Shown: piece by piece, positions 41,446 through 53,020 of the stretch
Position numbering within the stretch: the stretch's first letter is position 1
Layout of the letters: each line of letters opens with the position of its first letter
DNA from: Channallabes apus
Lineage: Eukaryota; Chordata; Actinopteri; Siluriformes; Clariidae
Assembly (NCBI GenBank): GCA_030522415.1
Contig: CM060124.1
Span: 28,740,954 to 28,804,953 of the forward strand
Direction of reading: 5' to 3'
Length of the DNA stretch: 64,000 nucleotides
The notes under the pieces: model-generated
Seen by the model: only the letters and a program-made list of their open reading frames with translations
What the model was told of the DNA's origin: nothing
Databases searched by the model: none
Translations under genes and position numbers: made by a program

Positions 41446-41938
41446 GAAGCACGGACACGAGACGAGGTCTTACGGGAAAAGGGATAATTTATTTAGGTAA
41501 AATAGGGAAGGAAAGGATTAAAGGAGGGAGGATTTAAAGAAAGGGGAAGGGATGACATGCGGGCACACAGCTGGCGAAAGGTGGCGGTGGGCAGAGTGGC
41601 AGAACAGAGCATGCGGAGGTAAAGGCGCCGCGGGAGCGCGAGGATCAAAGGGCGGAATTCCAGTGTCCTGTTTAAAGTCCCTGGGGCACGTCACATCGCC
41701 CCACTAGCATGCCACTCTGTCCTGCTCCACCACATCACCTACTTCCCAAACTAAACTCCGCGCCTTGCTTTTATAATGCGGAGCTCGAGATCCTAACATT
41801 AATTATCGCCAGCCGGCCCGAAGAGGCGGCTCCGTCCCTTTACATACCTGCCGCCTAGCTAGGGAGCCTACACAGAGAGAGTGAGCGAGGAGCGATAGAT
41901 TTGGGCATACGCCCATCACAGGTGCACGCCGTGACATA
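41446..41938 (-). repeat. LTR-like repeat, copy 2
   Basis: Partner of 34365-35079. On the minus strand it begins TGTCACGGCGTGCACC, has TATAAAAGC and CTAAATAAATTATCC (polyadenylation-like), and approaches its end near GTCCGTGCTTCA, after which comes TGGTGCCACCCGTGC, which could be a primer-binding site. Confidence 0.5.
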
Positions 41939-42690
41939 TCATGATCCTCGTCTTTAACCTCCTATGTAGTCTAATATCATAAATGCATAAAAATAGATGC
42001 AGGATTATTTTATATAGTCTAAATGAAACTGCTTTTCTGAATGTGGGCTATTGTTGTTTGTCTCGTCTTTAATTCCCTACAAAGTCTAATCAGTGCACAC
42101 ACGCATGCATAAAGTTTCCCCGCGTGGAGGAGTTTTGTTGTAATATTTAATAATATTTATGCCGTTTAATCAGGGGTTCTTATTCCTATTTGGGATGTTG
42201 TTCTTTTAATGTTACTGTGTGTGCTTTACAATGGCAGGCAACATTCGAATGCAAATTATTCACCCTCCCCAGGTGTGACTCAGCTGTTCTCACCTATACA
42301 TTCAGGTAAAACTGGAATGCACCCCTCCCCACTTTAAGACCTGGATTTTGAAGACCTACAGTTCAGTCCTCTTTTTAAATTTTGTAAATTTCATCTTCTG
42401 TATGCTAGATTCTAAAATTGACATTATTACTGTTTTACTGGAATAGAAGAAATAGACTTTCCTTATCATAACATAAATTGTATTGGTTGTAATCACTCTA
42501 TACACAATTTTCTTTGTTATTTTTTATAAAATATTGAAAGTTAATATTTTATTTTAAAAAAATGAAAAATAAAACACAGAAAAGATTTTTTAATTAAACT
42601 CATGGATTGTGTGGTGTCTCTGAGCTCTTTGGATCACTCAAATGAATCTCAGACACCTGTGATAATTATTTTGGCAGATAAGCCCAATTA
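41939..42690. other. No recognised gene
   Basis: AT-rich DNA; nothing supported. Confidence 0.3.
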
Positions 42691-42699
42691 AAGGAAAAG

Positions 42700-42884
42700 T
42701 CTTGAAAAAGGTTGTTCCACATTATTAAGCAGGCCACAGGTTTCAAGCAATATGGGAAAGAAAACGGATCTCTCTGCTGCTGAAAAGCGTCAAATAATGC
42801 AATACCTTGGACAAGGTATGAAAACATTAGATATTTCACAAAAACTTAAGCATGATCATCATACTGTGAAGACATTAAGACACA
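42700..42884 (+). pseudogene. Tc1-like transposase N-terminus
   Basis: An ATG at 42752 opens MGKKTDLSAAEKRQIMQYLG, then GMKTLDISQKLKHDHHTVKT, the first helix-turn-helix of a Tc1-like transposase. The frame is cut at about 42885 by the end of a BEL LTR. Confidence 0.7.
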
Positions 42885-43296
42885 AAACCAGCTGCTGTAT
42901 CTTGTAAATTTCTGACTTTTACAACAACCTATTTGCTGTATCTTACTAAGATCTTGGATTATGATTATCTTGCACATATAACAACACTTTTGTTGTATAT
43001 ATCTGCTTAAAGGGTAGCTTACGGTCAAAAGCTTGTGTTTCCGTAGCCTTCCACATCTAAACTGAAACTTTCTATTATGCAATAGTCATACAAATACATG
43101 TCATAATGGAATGACATCACAGACCAACTTACAATTGTCAAAATGGATGCTTAACTAACAAATTTAATGCTTATGGCTTATGTAATAAACTTAATGCTTA
43201 ATGCTTTACTAATGAATAGAATAAGGTAAAATAACATGAAATAAAAACAAATAAATACAACAACAAATTCATAACAAGTACGATATGGCTCTTACA
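42885..43296 (-). mobile_element. BEL/Pao LTR, copy 2, truncated at its 3' end
   Basis: Starts at TGTAAGAGCCATATCGTACT on the minus strand (43296) and runs to about CAGCAGCTGG at 42885, where Tc1 sequence begins. The last ~170 bp of the LTR are missing. Confidence 0.8.
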
Positions 43297-43463
43297 TTCC
43301 AGCCCCTAATTGACAGGCATGGAGACTGACAATTAGAATTTTGTGGGTTTTTTTTTTTTTTATAAAGTCATGAAATCGAACATTCTTAACCTTCTAAACA
43401 TTTTAAATGTATAATATTTATCTCAGGTGTTTATATTTGCATATCAAATTTCATAACAGATTA

Positions 43464-44256
43464 TGTTACGACCCCCGGTCTAGGGTCCAGGGACACAACA
43501 AAGAAAATAATAAATAACTAATAATAAAGAACATTTACAACAAAAAGTTCCAAGGTGTGGTCTTTTATTGAACTCAGGAAGCTCTTGGCTTCAGGGTTGG
43601 GCTAAGGCCAAAACAATAAACAAAACCCAATCCCCTTTCTCCTCCCACAAGCTAACTAAACTAACAAAGAAAGAAAATACAAACCAAACACACAGGGCTA
43701 AACTATTTCCCTGGCTACCAGTACCAAAAACAGGAGAAAAAGGAACTTAAACAAAAAAGGCACCCAACCCCTACTGCTTCCTCAAATAACTACTGTATAT
43801 ACACAAAAGAACAAAAGGAGAAAAGAAAAGAGATTTACAATATGTACACAACACCGGGCTATATACATTAATGGGTGAACACCTCAAAACCATAAGACAA
43901 CGTGAAAAGAAAAGACCCACAACGCACAAATAACCAACAAAATATTAACACAACACAACAGTCTCACTATAAACACTAACCAACACAGTTTTATCTTGGC
44001 GCATCAGATAACAACAAAGAACACACACAAAAGCCAAAAGTCGCGCACTTCCAGCTTTCATCCGCCAGTTTAAAAGGATGCGCAGATCCAAGGCCAGCCA
44101 ATCCTGGCGCACGTCACGGCATGCTCAATCAGGGCGGAGCTTCCTGTGAGAAGGAGAGCGAGAGAAAAAAGAAAAGGGGGAGAGATCGTGCACGCGCCGC
44201 CACCCACCGTCGCGCATGCGCACATACGTGCACTACACACACACCCACACGAAACA
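43464..44256 (-). mobile_element. Gypsy-like LTR
   Basis: 793 bp, TGTTACGACCCC at the left and CACACGAAACA at the right, that is TGTTTCGTGTG ... GGTCGTAACA on the minus strand. On the minus strand it is immediately preceded (apart from an hAT insertion) by a GGGTGGGGG polypurine tract, so it is the 3' LTR of the fragment at 45430-45712. Confidence 0.65.
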
Positions 44257-44258
44257 CC

Positions 44259-44731
44259 CAGAGGTGGAAAGAGTAATAAAATTTTGTACTCAAGTACAAG
44301 TACTGTTACTTCAGTGAAATTTTACTTAAGTACAAGTAAAGTTACCATTATAAAAATCTACTCAAGTAAAAGTAAAAAGTAGCACATTAAAAAATTTCTC
44401 AGAGTAAAAGTTACCGAGTTACTCTTTTATTTGTCTTTTTTTTTAACAGCGTTGGTGGGATGAGGCATTCTAGCGTAGTTCAAAAAAGATGAGCAGATCT
44501 CAAACTAGTTGTTTTTAACTGAAGGAACACCTTTGCATAATAAAGCTGTTGTCTTTGTTGTGCTTGAAAATCAAAGTGGTCCCTTAAATATGGTGTTACG
44601 TCTCAGTCTAGGGTCATACAGCAAAAGAATGGTTCAGTGTTCTATTTTAAACTGTATGGAAATGGTGGCATATGGCAGAAAGGACTAGATCCAATCATTA
44701 ACTGATGAAATAATGAGGTTTGTATATACAA

Positions 44732-44767
<36 letters not shown>

Positions 44768-45426
44768 CAGGAGGAGGAGGATCAGATTCAGTGTGGACCC
44801 AGGCCAAAATAATAAACAAAATGGTATTTATATTTAGTAGCTAGATTACCTGCACAAAAAAAAACACACAAACAAAAATACAGGTACCTTCCTGGACTCC
44901 CAAACCAAAAACTGTGAAATTATCTACAAATATATACAAAGACCAATCAAACCAAAGGGACAAAGCAATAATCAAAGTCAATGGGAGGCAAAAAGTCAAA
45001 ACCGGAATACACAACCAAATATCAAAACGCCAAAATCACAAAATTTCCTCTTTCCTGCGTCTCTCTCCGGTTTATATATGGTCGCGCTAGCCGATGACGT
45101 CATTTCTCAGGGCTGAAGCGACCGTGTGGAAGGTCAGGTAGCTGCCGATATCAGAAAACCTGGAGTGGAGTCTGGAGCGGCGCGCGACCAGGACATGATA
45201 CGCACACGCGAGTGCAAAAGCATAATATTTGTATTATTTTAGCATTTTCATTCATTTATTTTTTACTCAGTAGCGAATATGATTTAAAATGTATTGAATT
45301 ACAATATTTCAAACAAAACGTACTTAAGTAAAAGTAAATTTACAGACCTTTAAAAAGTAGAAATACACAAAAAACCTACTCAATTACAGTAACGCGAGTA
45401 AATGTAATTCGTTACTTTCCACCTCG
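44259..45426. mobile_element. hAT-like non-autonomous element with nested LTR
   Basis: Ends CAGAGGTGGAAAGAGTA and GTTACTTTCCACCTC are inverted repeats, with further inward pairing (TACTCAAGTACAAGTA; TACTTAAGTAAAAGTA). The flanks GAAACACC and ATAACACC approximate an 8-bp duplication, as hAT elements make. No transposase is present. A second Gypsy-like LTR (44594-45215) lies inside. Confidence 0.65.
44594..45215 (-). mobile_element. Gypsy-like LTR nested in the hAT element
   Basis: Starts TGTTACGTCTCAGTCTAGGG, related to the LTR at 43464-44256 (shared GTCTAGGGTC, CCAAAACCAA-type CA-rich body, GGTTTATATATGG promoter-like site on the plus strand). The right boundary is approximate. A CA microsatellite lies at about 44728-44766. 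Confidence 0.5.
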
Positions 45427-45429
45427 GAT

Positions 45430-45712
45430 AACACCCCCACCCATAAAAGTCAAAATCTCATTTTGACAAAAAAAAAAACAAAACTGTACGATCTGCAATG
45501 AGCAGCAACATCGGCTTTTAAGCCAGGCCAAAAAAACGAACGTAAAATACGGTCATACGTTTTTGTAATCCCCAAATGGCCAGACAAAACATGGTCATGA
45601 GCCAGATTTAATATCTGCTGTCGATAGTTTACAGGTACAACAATTTGTTGAACAACATCAAAATTTTTCCACTGTCATTAGTACATTATCAGATAAAACA
45701 TCACATATGCGA
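45430..45712 (-). pseudogene. Gypsy integrase zinc-binding domain fragment
   Basis: The minus strand reads VVPVNYRQQILNLAHDHVLS, then GHLGITKTYDRILRSFFWPG and LKADVAAHC. The HxxxxxxGH and the following C match the N-terminal HHCC domain of Ty3/Gypsy integrase, up to the first cysteine. The catalytic core is absent; sequence then jumps to the polypurine tract and LTR. Confidence 0.75.
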
Positions 45713-46940
45713 CGTGCATAGAAGTCTTCCTTTTTGAAAAGTCCAGGGGGCAGGTTTGGCTGTTTTTTCATCAGCAGCAGGTGGTTAGGCGTCAGTGGTT
45801 CCAGGTCTGTGGGATCTTCCGCGACAGTAGTAAGAGGTCGGTTATTCATTATTGCTTCTACCTCACACATGAACGTATGCAGACTCTGGTCAGTTAATGT
45901 TTGTTCTTTCAGTACTCAAAATCTTTCTAACTGACCTGATCTGTCTTTCCCATATTCCACCAAAGTGAGACCCAGACGGCGGATTGAATGTCCACTGTAT
46001 GCCCCTTTGCGTGAGGAAGCTTTCAATTCGTGGCTGATTCCATTGCTGAATAGCCTCACGCAGTTCAATCTCAGCGCCTATGAGGTTTGTTCCATTATCA
46101 CTTCTCATGACTGACACCTGACCTCTACTGCTTATAAAGCAAGCAAATGAGCAATTTCGATGTGCACCGCTCTTGTTGTTAAACAAGTGAAAAGTACACC
46201 ATATCTTTTAACGTTACTTCTGCCATGTTTGACCTCGAATGGTCCACATTAGTAAAGGGAGGGTGATCTGATGTTATTTTATCACTTGGCAGTTCTGACA
46301 TTTTTTGCTCACATTTTTAGCTCTAGACTTTCTGCATATCGCGCACCTGGAGAGAAACTGTCTTACAAGTGAGTTAGCAGTCGGAATCCAGTATTTCTGC
46401 TGCAATTCTGAAAGCAGGTAATTTCTGCCACTGTGTTCAATCTTTTCATGAACTTCTCTTATTATTAATGTTACAGTATGTGAGTCTTTAGGTACAATGA
46501 CTGGGTGTCATTTAACGTGCTCTGGCATTGCGGACCTGCCAAGACTTCCTCCGACTCTCAGCAATCCATCCTATAGTACTGGATCCAGTTTGGACAAGCA
46601 GCTGTTTCTTTTTACAGATGCCTTTCATTTTTGCTGTGTGGGAATTCCCTGTTTGAATTCTGCTGCTGCTTTACCCTTTTGCAACGTGAGAATTTCTTCC
46701 TTAAAATTTTGTCTTTGAGTGAACTTAATGATTTCGTTTTCTGATCTTGTTAGGTCTTGAGCTGTTAGAGACTTGTAGTTTTCAGTCTTTGGGTTATCTA
46801 CTTGTGTTTTGACCCTTTCTGTTTTTTGTTTGAGCATGTCTCTGATGCGAAGAATCCAGGCAACGGATCTTTTTAACTTGTGCTAGTGATAATCAATTTA
46901 CTCACTGCGTCTGTGCTTTCAGTAATGCTCATAATGTTAA
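45713..46940 (-). pseudogene. BEL/Pao copy 2 integrase and C-terminal region
   Basis: Minus-strand pieces in order: linker QTKTERVKTQVDNPKTE-like segment (46625-46837), zinc-binding and core start (about 46200-46500), then MRSDNGTNLIGAEIELREA with the second catalytic acid and SHFGGIWERQIRSVRKIL with the third, then [14 protein letters not shown] and [16 protein letters not shown]. Several stops and frameshifts separate them. The tail after KKEDFYARR is lost at the Gypsy junction. Confidence 0.8.
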
Positions 46941-47731
46941 CTAAAGCTGAGGGCTTAATTTCGTTGTAATTTTCTTTCTTAGATGTGTCATACAGTAAAT
47001 GTTCTCAGACCATTTGCACTCTGCTTCTTTGAGAAAGGAGGGACCATGGATCCAACTAACGTTTTTCATAAACTTTTCACAGGATACCCCCCTGGATGCA
47101 GAATCAGCTGGGTTTTTTGAGGTATTGATGTACCTCCATTGCTGTGACTTGGTTGACTCTCTTATAATGGCAATTCTGTTGGCCACAAAGGTTTTAAAAT
47201 GAAGTGTTTCATTGTCAATGTATCTCAAAACAGTTGTGCTGTCGGTCCAAAACATAGAGTCCAGCAATTTCAATTCTAGCTGTTCTTTCAACATTTTGTC
47301 ATTTTTTACAGCAACCACTGCCGCAGTCAGTTCCATTCTTGGAATGGTGTTTGTTTCAGAGGTGCTACACGAGAGTTCCACATCATGAATGCACAATGTG
47401 TGAGTCCATCAGCATTTACTAACCTGAGGTATGAGACAACTCCGTATCCCATTTCACTCGCATCCGAGAAGTGGTGGAGTTGCGCTGTGGCTGTAATTCC
47501 GAAGTCAGCTGGTTTTATGCATCTTGCTACGCTGAACTCGGACAGTTGGTGCGGCTCTTGCAGCCAGGTTTTCCATGCCTTTGCAAATTGCTCGGGAATG
47601 TCATCATCCCAGGCTAGTTTTTCTTTACATAACTGCTGCATTAAAATTTTAGCTGGCAGTATGACAGGTGTGAGAAACCCTAAGGGGTCGTAGATTGAGC
47701 TAGTGATTGACAGGATCCCTCGTCTTGTCAC
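46941..47731 (-). pseudogene. BEL/Pao copy 2 connection and RNase H
   Basis: Two overlapping minus-strand frames give ITSSIYDPLGFLTPVILPAK, HHFSDASEMGYGVVSYLRLV, then after a frameshift PRMELTAAVVAVKNDKMLK, FWTDSTTVLRYIDNET and KNPADSASRGVS. Order and motifs match the RNase H-like domain of copies 1 and 3. Confidence 0.85.
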
Positions 47732-47734
47732 AGG

Positions 47735-49002
47735 TCATTCTTTTAAACTAATCTTAAACTTGAACATGTCTGAATCAGTGCACCACAACACCCCCAGAGC
47801 TCTCTCAACGGGCAGTGCATCTTTACTCAAGTCTAAGTCTCTCATGTCTTTGATCATTTCGCTTTTGGGTATGCAAGTCAGTAGGGCATGGCTGTTTCTT
47901 GCCCACTTAGTGAGGTTGAACCCTCCAATTGCGCAGAGGCATGTGAGATCATTGTATAAGGCGACTGCTTGATCATGACTTACAGCAGACTTCAAGCAGT
48001 CGTCAACGTAAAAGTTTTTAAGCACTGTGTTAACTGCCACAGCAGGTGCATTGCTGCGGTTTTCTTCTGCTGTCTTTCTAAGGGCAAAGTTAGCAATGCT
48101 AGGAAATGATTTTGCACCAAACAAGTGAACTTCCATCTTATACTCAACTAAATCTTGGTTCACGTCTCCGTTCGGCCACCATAGGAAGCGCAGCAGATTT
48201 GTGTCCTTCTCTGGGACTCTCACTTGATAGTACATGGCTTCTACATCTGCCATCATGGCAATTTCTTCTTGTCTAAAGCGTGTGAGCACGCCAATGAGTG
48301 AGTTTGTTAAGTCTGGTCCTTGTAGGAGCTCACTATTCAGTGACACTCCTTGATGACTGGCAGCACAGTCAAAAACCACCCTCAGTTTATTCTTTTGAGG
48401 ATGATAGATGCCATGGTGCAGTATGTACCACACGTAACCGTCTTGGCAGTTTACGTGATGTGTAGGGACCCTGACTGCATGACCCTTTTTAAGCCTTTTT
48501 ATGTCATTCATGAAGTTTGTGTACTCCTTGTTAAAGGAGCTGTTGCTGTTTTCGTTTAAGGTTTAAAGTTTCGTTTAAAGTTTTCGTTTAAGGTTTAATG
48601 CCCGCTGCATAGCTACACTTCGGTTATTTGGCATTTGAATGAGTGGAAGGCCGATGTGGTAGCGATTATTTATAAACTACAGAGAGTTATTCACGGAGTC
48701 TAAAAACTGATAATCTTCCTGTGACCACTCGGTCTTATCACAATTTCGTTCTGGAAAATCGTGGTTGAACTGCTGTATCAGCATTTGTTCTACACTTTCA
48801 ATGGAGGTTCTGTTAACTGTAATGCTCGCTGGTTCATCGGGTTCTCGGAGAGGCCCGTTCACAGTCCATCCGAGAGTATTTTGCACTGCGTATGGCCCTT
48901 CATGCCTGCTATTAATTACTCGCCGTGGTTCTAGGAGTTTGTGCTCTTTATTTCCTATGAGAATTTCGATTCCAGCTTTAATCTGCGTCAACTTTACATC
49001 GC
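47735..49002 (-). pseudogene. BEL/Pao copy 2 reverse transcriptase
   Basis: Minus-strand reading from TQIKAGIEILIGNKEHKLLE and SRHEGPYAVQNTLGWTVNGP (region before the RT), a break near 48600, then [58 protein letters not shown] with the first catalytic aspartate, and [10 protein letters not shown] with the active-site pair. It is the only copy in the window whose RT fingers and palm are both kept. The upstream break and later stops make it non-coding. Confidence 0.85.
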
Positions 49003-50622
49003 TGATTGTGGTGAGAAGGAGTTTTGCACTTCCTTCCCGATTTCTGGCTATGCACCTGAGATTGATTATTGGGTGTAGTTTGGGAGAGTATAAAAGGGTG
49101 CGGCGAGAACAGCCAGGTGTGGCGCTAATTCACCCCCAGGTGAATTGCGCTTCCGAAAGAGTGTCGTCTGGTCCCGGTGTGCGGGAGAGATATGTTTGGC
49201 ATGCTGGACTTTTGGTTATTTGTAAATGTTATTATCTAGCTAATAGTGATTTCCTTTGGGAAGCCGGCGATTTTTCGGATCTTTATTGTGTCCGAGGCAG
49301 TGGAGAAGCAGCTTATTGCCGTCCATATATATCTACCCTTTCTAAAAGAGCTGCCCAGTTTGTGCGCGTGCACGGCGGGAGACGAATGCTGTCGTATAAT
49401 TGGTACGCTGATTATTTTTCTTCATATAGCAGGCTTAAGATCTTTAGGCATATGATGTGACCTGTAAGTCTGTCCTGTTTTTGATCTGTTGAAGGATTGG
49501 CTGCCAGATGGATGTGGTCTGCATCGCGCAGTAGGTCAAATTTATTTTCTTGGCGCCCGCCATACAGGTATGTGCCGTATCTTTTTACTTTAATGTTCTT
49601 TTGAATTTTAGGTAGATCGATTGGCTGGCAAGGGTGCTTTGCTCACTGGTCCTTGGTTCTGCAGTGCTCATAGCGTGGTTTACAGCTTCAGCACTGCTGT
49701 TTTGCTCCGGTGGATTGCTGTGTTTTAATATACTGCTTTGTTCCAGCCTAGAGTTTTACTGTTTTGTTTTATTTTCGTTTTCGTCCTTGTGGCTGTTGTT
49801 TTTGTTTTCTTTCTTATTGTTTCCTTTGTTGCTTTGCCTCCGTCTAGCATTTTATTGCTTTGCTGGTGACGGTTATTTTTGTTGTTTTTTTGCTTGTTGC
49901 TTTGTCTTCTTCCTGCAGTTCGTTGCCTTGCTGGTGCTGCTGCTTTGGGGCTGGCTTCTTTATATCTTTTGCTTTGTGTATGCTGCTGTGCTAGGTGTTG
50001 GTGGCCAGTGTTCTGATAGCTGTTCTGGCTGATTAGGTATTTGTCCTCCTAGTTTGGAGGGTGCGCTGCAGCTACATTTTTTTTGCTTGCTTTCTTTTGT
50101 ATATTCCTATTTTTTAAGATTTTTTTTGTAATTAATCCTTGTGTATTTATTTGTATTTCCTTTTCCTTTCTTTTAGGAGCTGGGAACCTAGAGAAGGCAG
50201 GCTAGCGGCTTATAGAGTGGTGTGCTCATGTTTACACAGTGTGGAGTGGTATTACCTTTTTCCTAGTGCGAGTGTGATCATTTATTACCGGGCAAGAGTG
50301 TAGCCCCATCTCTAGCCTGTCCTTCTATGGTTAATCTCCCAGCTCTGCTTTCTTTTTGTTTCTCTTTGTCTGGGATGTTTTAGTGCTTGATTTTAAATTA
50401 TCATGATATTGATTGTTCTGGAACTTCTTTGTACAAATAAAGATTTGTTTATTTTTGCAACCATGTCCCACTGTTCTTACTGAGAGATTCGAACCTGTGT
50501 GTTCTACATTTTTCCCGGGTAACCAACCCTGGGTGGCGTAATCGGTAACTTAGTCTTTTAAGTTTGGGTAAGGGGAATTCTATTTCCCGACCTAGAGAAA
50601 GACGCCTCACCACACAGCCACA
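49003..50622 (+). mobile_element. Unidentified 1.62-kb insertion with promoter and polyA signal
   Basis: Removing it rejoins BEL copy 2 in frame (WPYL to SDVKL). The ends are TGATTGTGGTGAG and CTCACCACACAGCCACA: TG...CA with the inner 9-mers TGTGGTGAG / CTCACCACA inverted. A TATAAAAGG lies near 49090, and AATAAA near 50437 is followed by a TTTGTTTATTTTTGC region, so it has the signals of one plus-strand transcript. The centre (49630-50200) is extremely T-rich. A TGGGTGGCGTAATCGG near 50531 could be a primer-binding site. No known coding domain and no target duplication were found. An LTR with a very short U3, or a new element, are both possible. Confidence 0.5.
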
Positions 50623-51960
50623 TAAGGTAGGGCCACTGGTCGATGTCGAGCTGTTGTGGACTACTTTCCACTGTAGCTGGGATATTCTTTTGTGTAAACA
50701 TGTTGGGAAGTTCAATAAAGGTGTTTTCTTCCAGGCCACTAATCTCCAAATCATTGAGCATGTAACTTTCTACTAGTTTTGTGGAGTTCCTGGTACTCAG
50801 CAGTATTTTAACTCTTCTGCCTTGTACAATTAATTGCCTTGGTAACGACTCTGTACAGAATGTGGCGGAGCTACCTTGGTCTATAAATGCATACACTTCT
50901 GCAATTTTGTCACCCTTCTTGGACTTTATTTTAACAGGTACTATGGGTAGGATGCAATTACCTCCAGCCCCAGTGAGGGCATTTGTTTCGTGACCTAATG
51001 TAGCTGACGGTTCAGTTTCAGTTTCGTCGGCGCTTGCTACTGACCGCGCCATGTCTTGCACTGCAATGTGCAGCATGCGGTGATGTGACTTTGAGCACAA
51101 CGAACACGTGACCTTTTTCTTACAATCCTTAATTAAATGTCCCTTAACTAAGCATCGAAAGTACAATCCATTCCATTTTTAGAAATTCTACTTTGTCTTT
51201 GTGTGTCTGATCGTTGAATTTTACGCACTCGTCTAAGATATGGCCCTCTTTACAATATGCGCACGGCTTAGTGAAAGTGCTAATGGCTAATGTGCCGCCA
51301 TTATTCATTATAATCGAGTCTTTGTGAGTTTTACCAACCTGTCTGACCTTGGTTGCAAAGCTGACCCTGGCTTTTCCTTCCCTTTTTTGTTTGTGTCATT
51401 GAAGGGACGTGCGACCGTGTTTCTTATCGCTGTTCATGGCGTCCAGGTCGGCGAAGAGCGGGTCGGAGTACAGTCTGGCTTGTTGATCTATGAAGTCCGC
51501 CAGCTGGGCGAACTTGGCTCTCATCCCGTAGTACTCGTAGTGCTTGTGTGCGCACGACTTCCACCTGTCGATCAGCTTGTGGGGCAGTTTCGTAAGAATG
51601 GTGTTCATGCACTCGCTGCTGTTCAACTTGTCCATAGATTCACAGTTTGCCATTGCGTTTTGGCAAGTTGTCAAGAAAGATGAGAGGGTGCTTTACGCCC
51701 TTCTGTCGTCTGTCTTTATGTTTGGCCAATTAATTGCCTTATAATTGCTTATAAGCCGCTGCAATTCTCAGCTCGTTTCCGAACCTGTCCCGTAGCAGTT
51801 TCTTTGCTCTTGCATACCCATCTTTCATGTGCATGCAGCTCATTACAAGGTCTTTGGGTTCCCCTGTGGTATACAATGCAAGATAGGACAGCTTATCGAT
51901 GTCATTGTCAGCTTTAGATTCAGACACATCTCAATATCAACTGTTGAAAGGAGATTAATG
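50623..51960 (-). pseudogene. BEL/Pao copy 2 gag C-terminal part and protease
   Basis: Minus-strand pieces: KLSYLALYTTGEPKDLVMSC and RAKKLLRDRFGNELRIAAAY (gag), DKLNSSECMNTILTKLPHKL (gag), PCAYCKEGHILDEC then KGHLIKDCKKKVTCSLCSKS (zinc-binding motifs), and AEVYAFIDQGSSATFCTESL, the aspartic protease active site in its Pao form (D-Q-G-S). Sequence continues to ESSPQQLDIDQWPYL, where the unknown insertion starts. Frameshifts occur between the pieces. Confidence 0.8.
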
Positions 51961-52042
51961 CATTTTTTTGGACGCCTTCAGCATTCCTTTACAATGTAGA
52001 AAGAAATAAAAATCAGGAACCATCATGGAGTTAGAAAGTGTT

Positions 52043-52245
52043 CTAAGTGCCATATCGTACTTGTTATGAATTTGTTGTTGTGTAAGTGCCATATCGTACT
52101 TGTTGTAAGAGCCATATCGTGCTTGTTATGAATTTGTTGTTGTGTTTATTTTATTTCATTTTATTTGTTGTTATTTCATTTATTCTACCTTGTTCTATTC
52201 ATTAGTAATGCATTAAGCATTAAGTTTGTTACATAAGCCATAAGC
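52043..52245 (+). mobile_element. Three stacked BEL LTR 5' ends
   Basis: 52043-52080 is a truncated LTR head, 52081-52103 repeats only TGTAAGTGCCATATCGTACT plus TGT, and 52104-52245 begins TGTAAGAGCC and runs about 142 bp into the LTR before joining gag. The inverted LTR at 53021-53461 has the same 23-bp head duplication, so both derive from one LTR version. Confidence 0.8.
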
Positions 52246-53020
52246 CGAATCGAGCAGCGCGTGCCCAAGCAGCGCGCACTCTCACCTTTCCAACTCAACA
52301 TGCAACAGCCGAGCGCAGCCTGCAAACGAGAGCGCAGTCACTGAATCGAGCAGCGCGTGCCCGAGCAGCGCGCACTCTCACCTTTCCAATTCAACAGGTA
52401 ACAGCCGAGCGCAGTCTGCGAACGAAAGCGCAGTCACTGAATCGAGCAACGTGCACCTGAGCAGCGCGCACTCTACAGACCTGGACGCCGCAACCAGCGA
52501 CAGAAAACCCAGTCACACATCCCTTCAAGGACCCAAACAAACGGGCCAAGGAAAACCCAGGGTCAGCGTCGCAACCGAGGACAGACAGGTTGGTAAAATT
52601 CACAAAGACTTGATTACAATGAAGAATGCCGGTACATTACCTGTCAGCGCCTTCACTAAACCGTGCGCACATTGCAAAGGGGAGCATATCTTAGACGATT
52701 GCTTCCAATTTAATGATAAGACATACAAAGACAAAGTAGAATTCTTAAAAAGAAACGGATTCTGTTTCGGATGTTTAACAAAGGGCCATTTGTGGAAAGA
52801 CTGTACCAAAAAAATTACATGTTCATTGTGTTCAAAGCCACATCCCGCATGCTACACATAGCAGTGCCAGACACGGCGCAGTCAGTTACGAGCGCCCGTA
52901 GAAACGAAACTGAAAGTGACACAACAAATACACCACATGCAGTGAGTCACGAATCAAATGCGCTCACTGGGGCTGGAGGTAATTGCATCCTCCCCATAGT
53001 ACCTGCTAAAATTACCTGAC
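52246..53020 (+). pseudogene. BEL/Pao copy 3 gag with zinc knuckles, protease leader
   Basis: Begins inside the gag minisatellite (ESSSACPSSAHSHLSNSTCN), then KPCAHCKGEHILDDC and FCFGCLTKGHLWKDC, two CCHC-type motifs, then CSLCSKPH. A TAG at 52859-52861 and another frame carry on into the protease leader GAGGNCILPIVPAKI, where an inverted LTR segment begins. The N-terminal gag is missing because the LTR fragment is fused straight to the repeats. Confidence 0.8.

Larger units (their letters stand above)
42885..52042 (-). mobile_element. BEL/Pao LTR retrotransposon copy 2, multiply interrupted
   Basis: Minus-strand element with its 3' LTR at 42885-43296, 3' internal end at 43297-43463, pol at 45713-49002 and protease/gag at 50623-51960. 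It is interrupted by a Gypsy fragment with a nested hAT (43464-45712) and by a 1.62-kb unknown insertion (49003-50622). It keeps the parts copies 1 and 3 lack: the protease and the whole RT. No 5' LTR of its own is evident. Confidence 0.8.

Noticed and set aside
49634..50032. 132-codon plus-strand ORF encoding a very hydrophobic, Leu/Phe/Cys-rich peptide
   Set aside because: It translates a T-rich low-complexity tract; such tracts give long hydrophobic frames by composition alone, and no family resemblance was seen.
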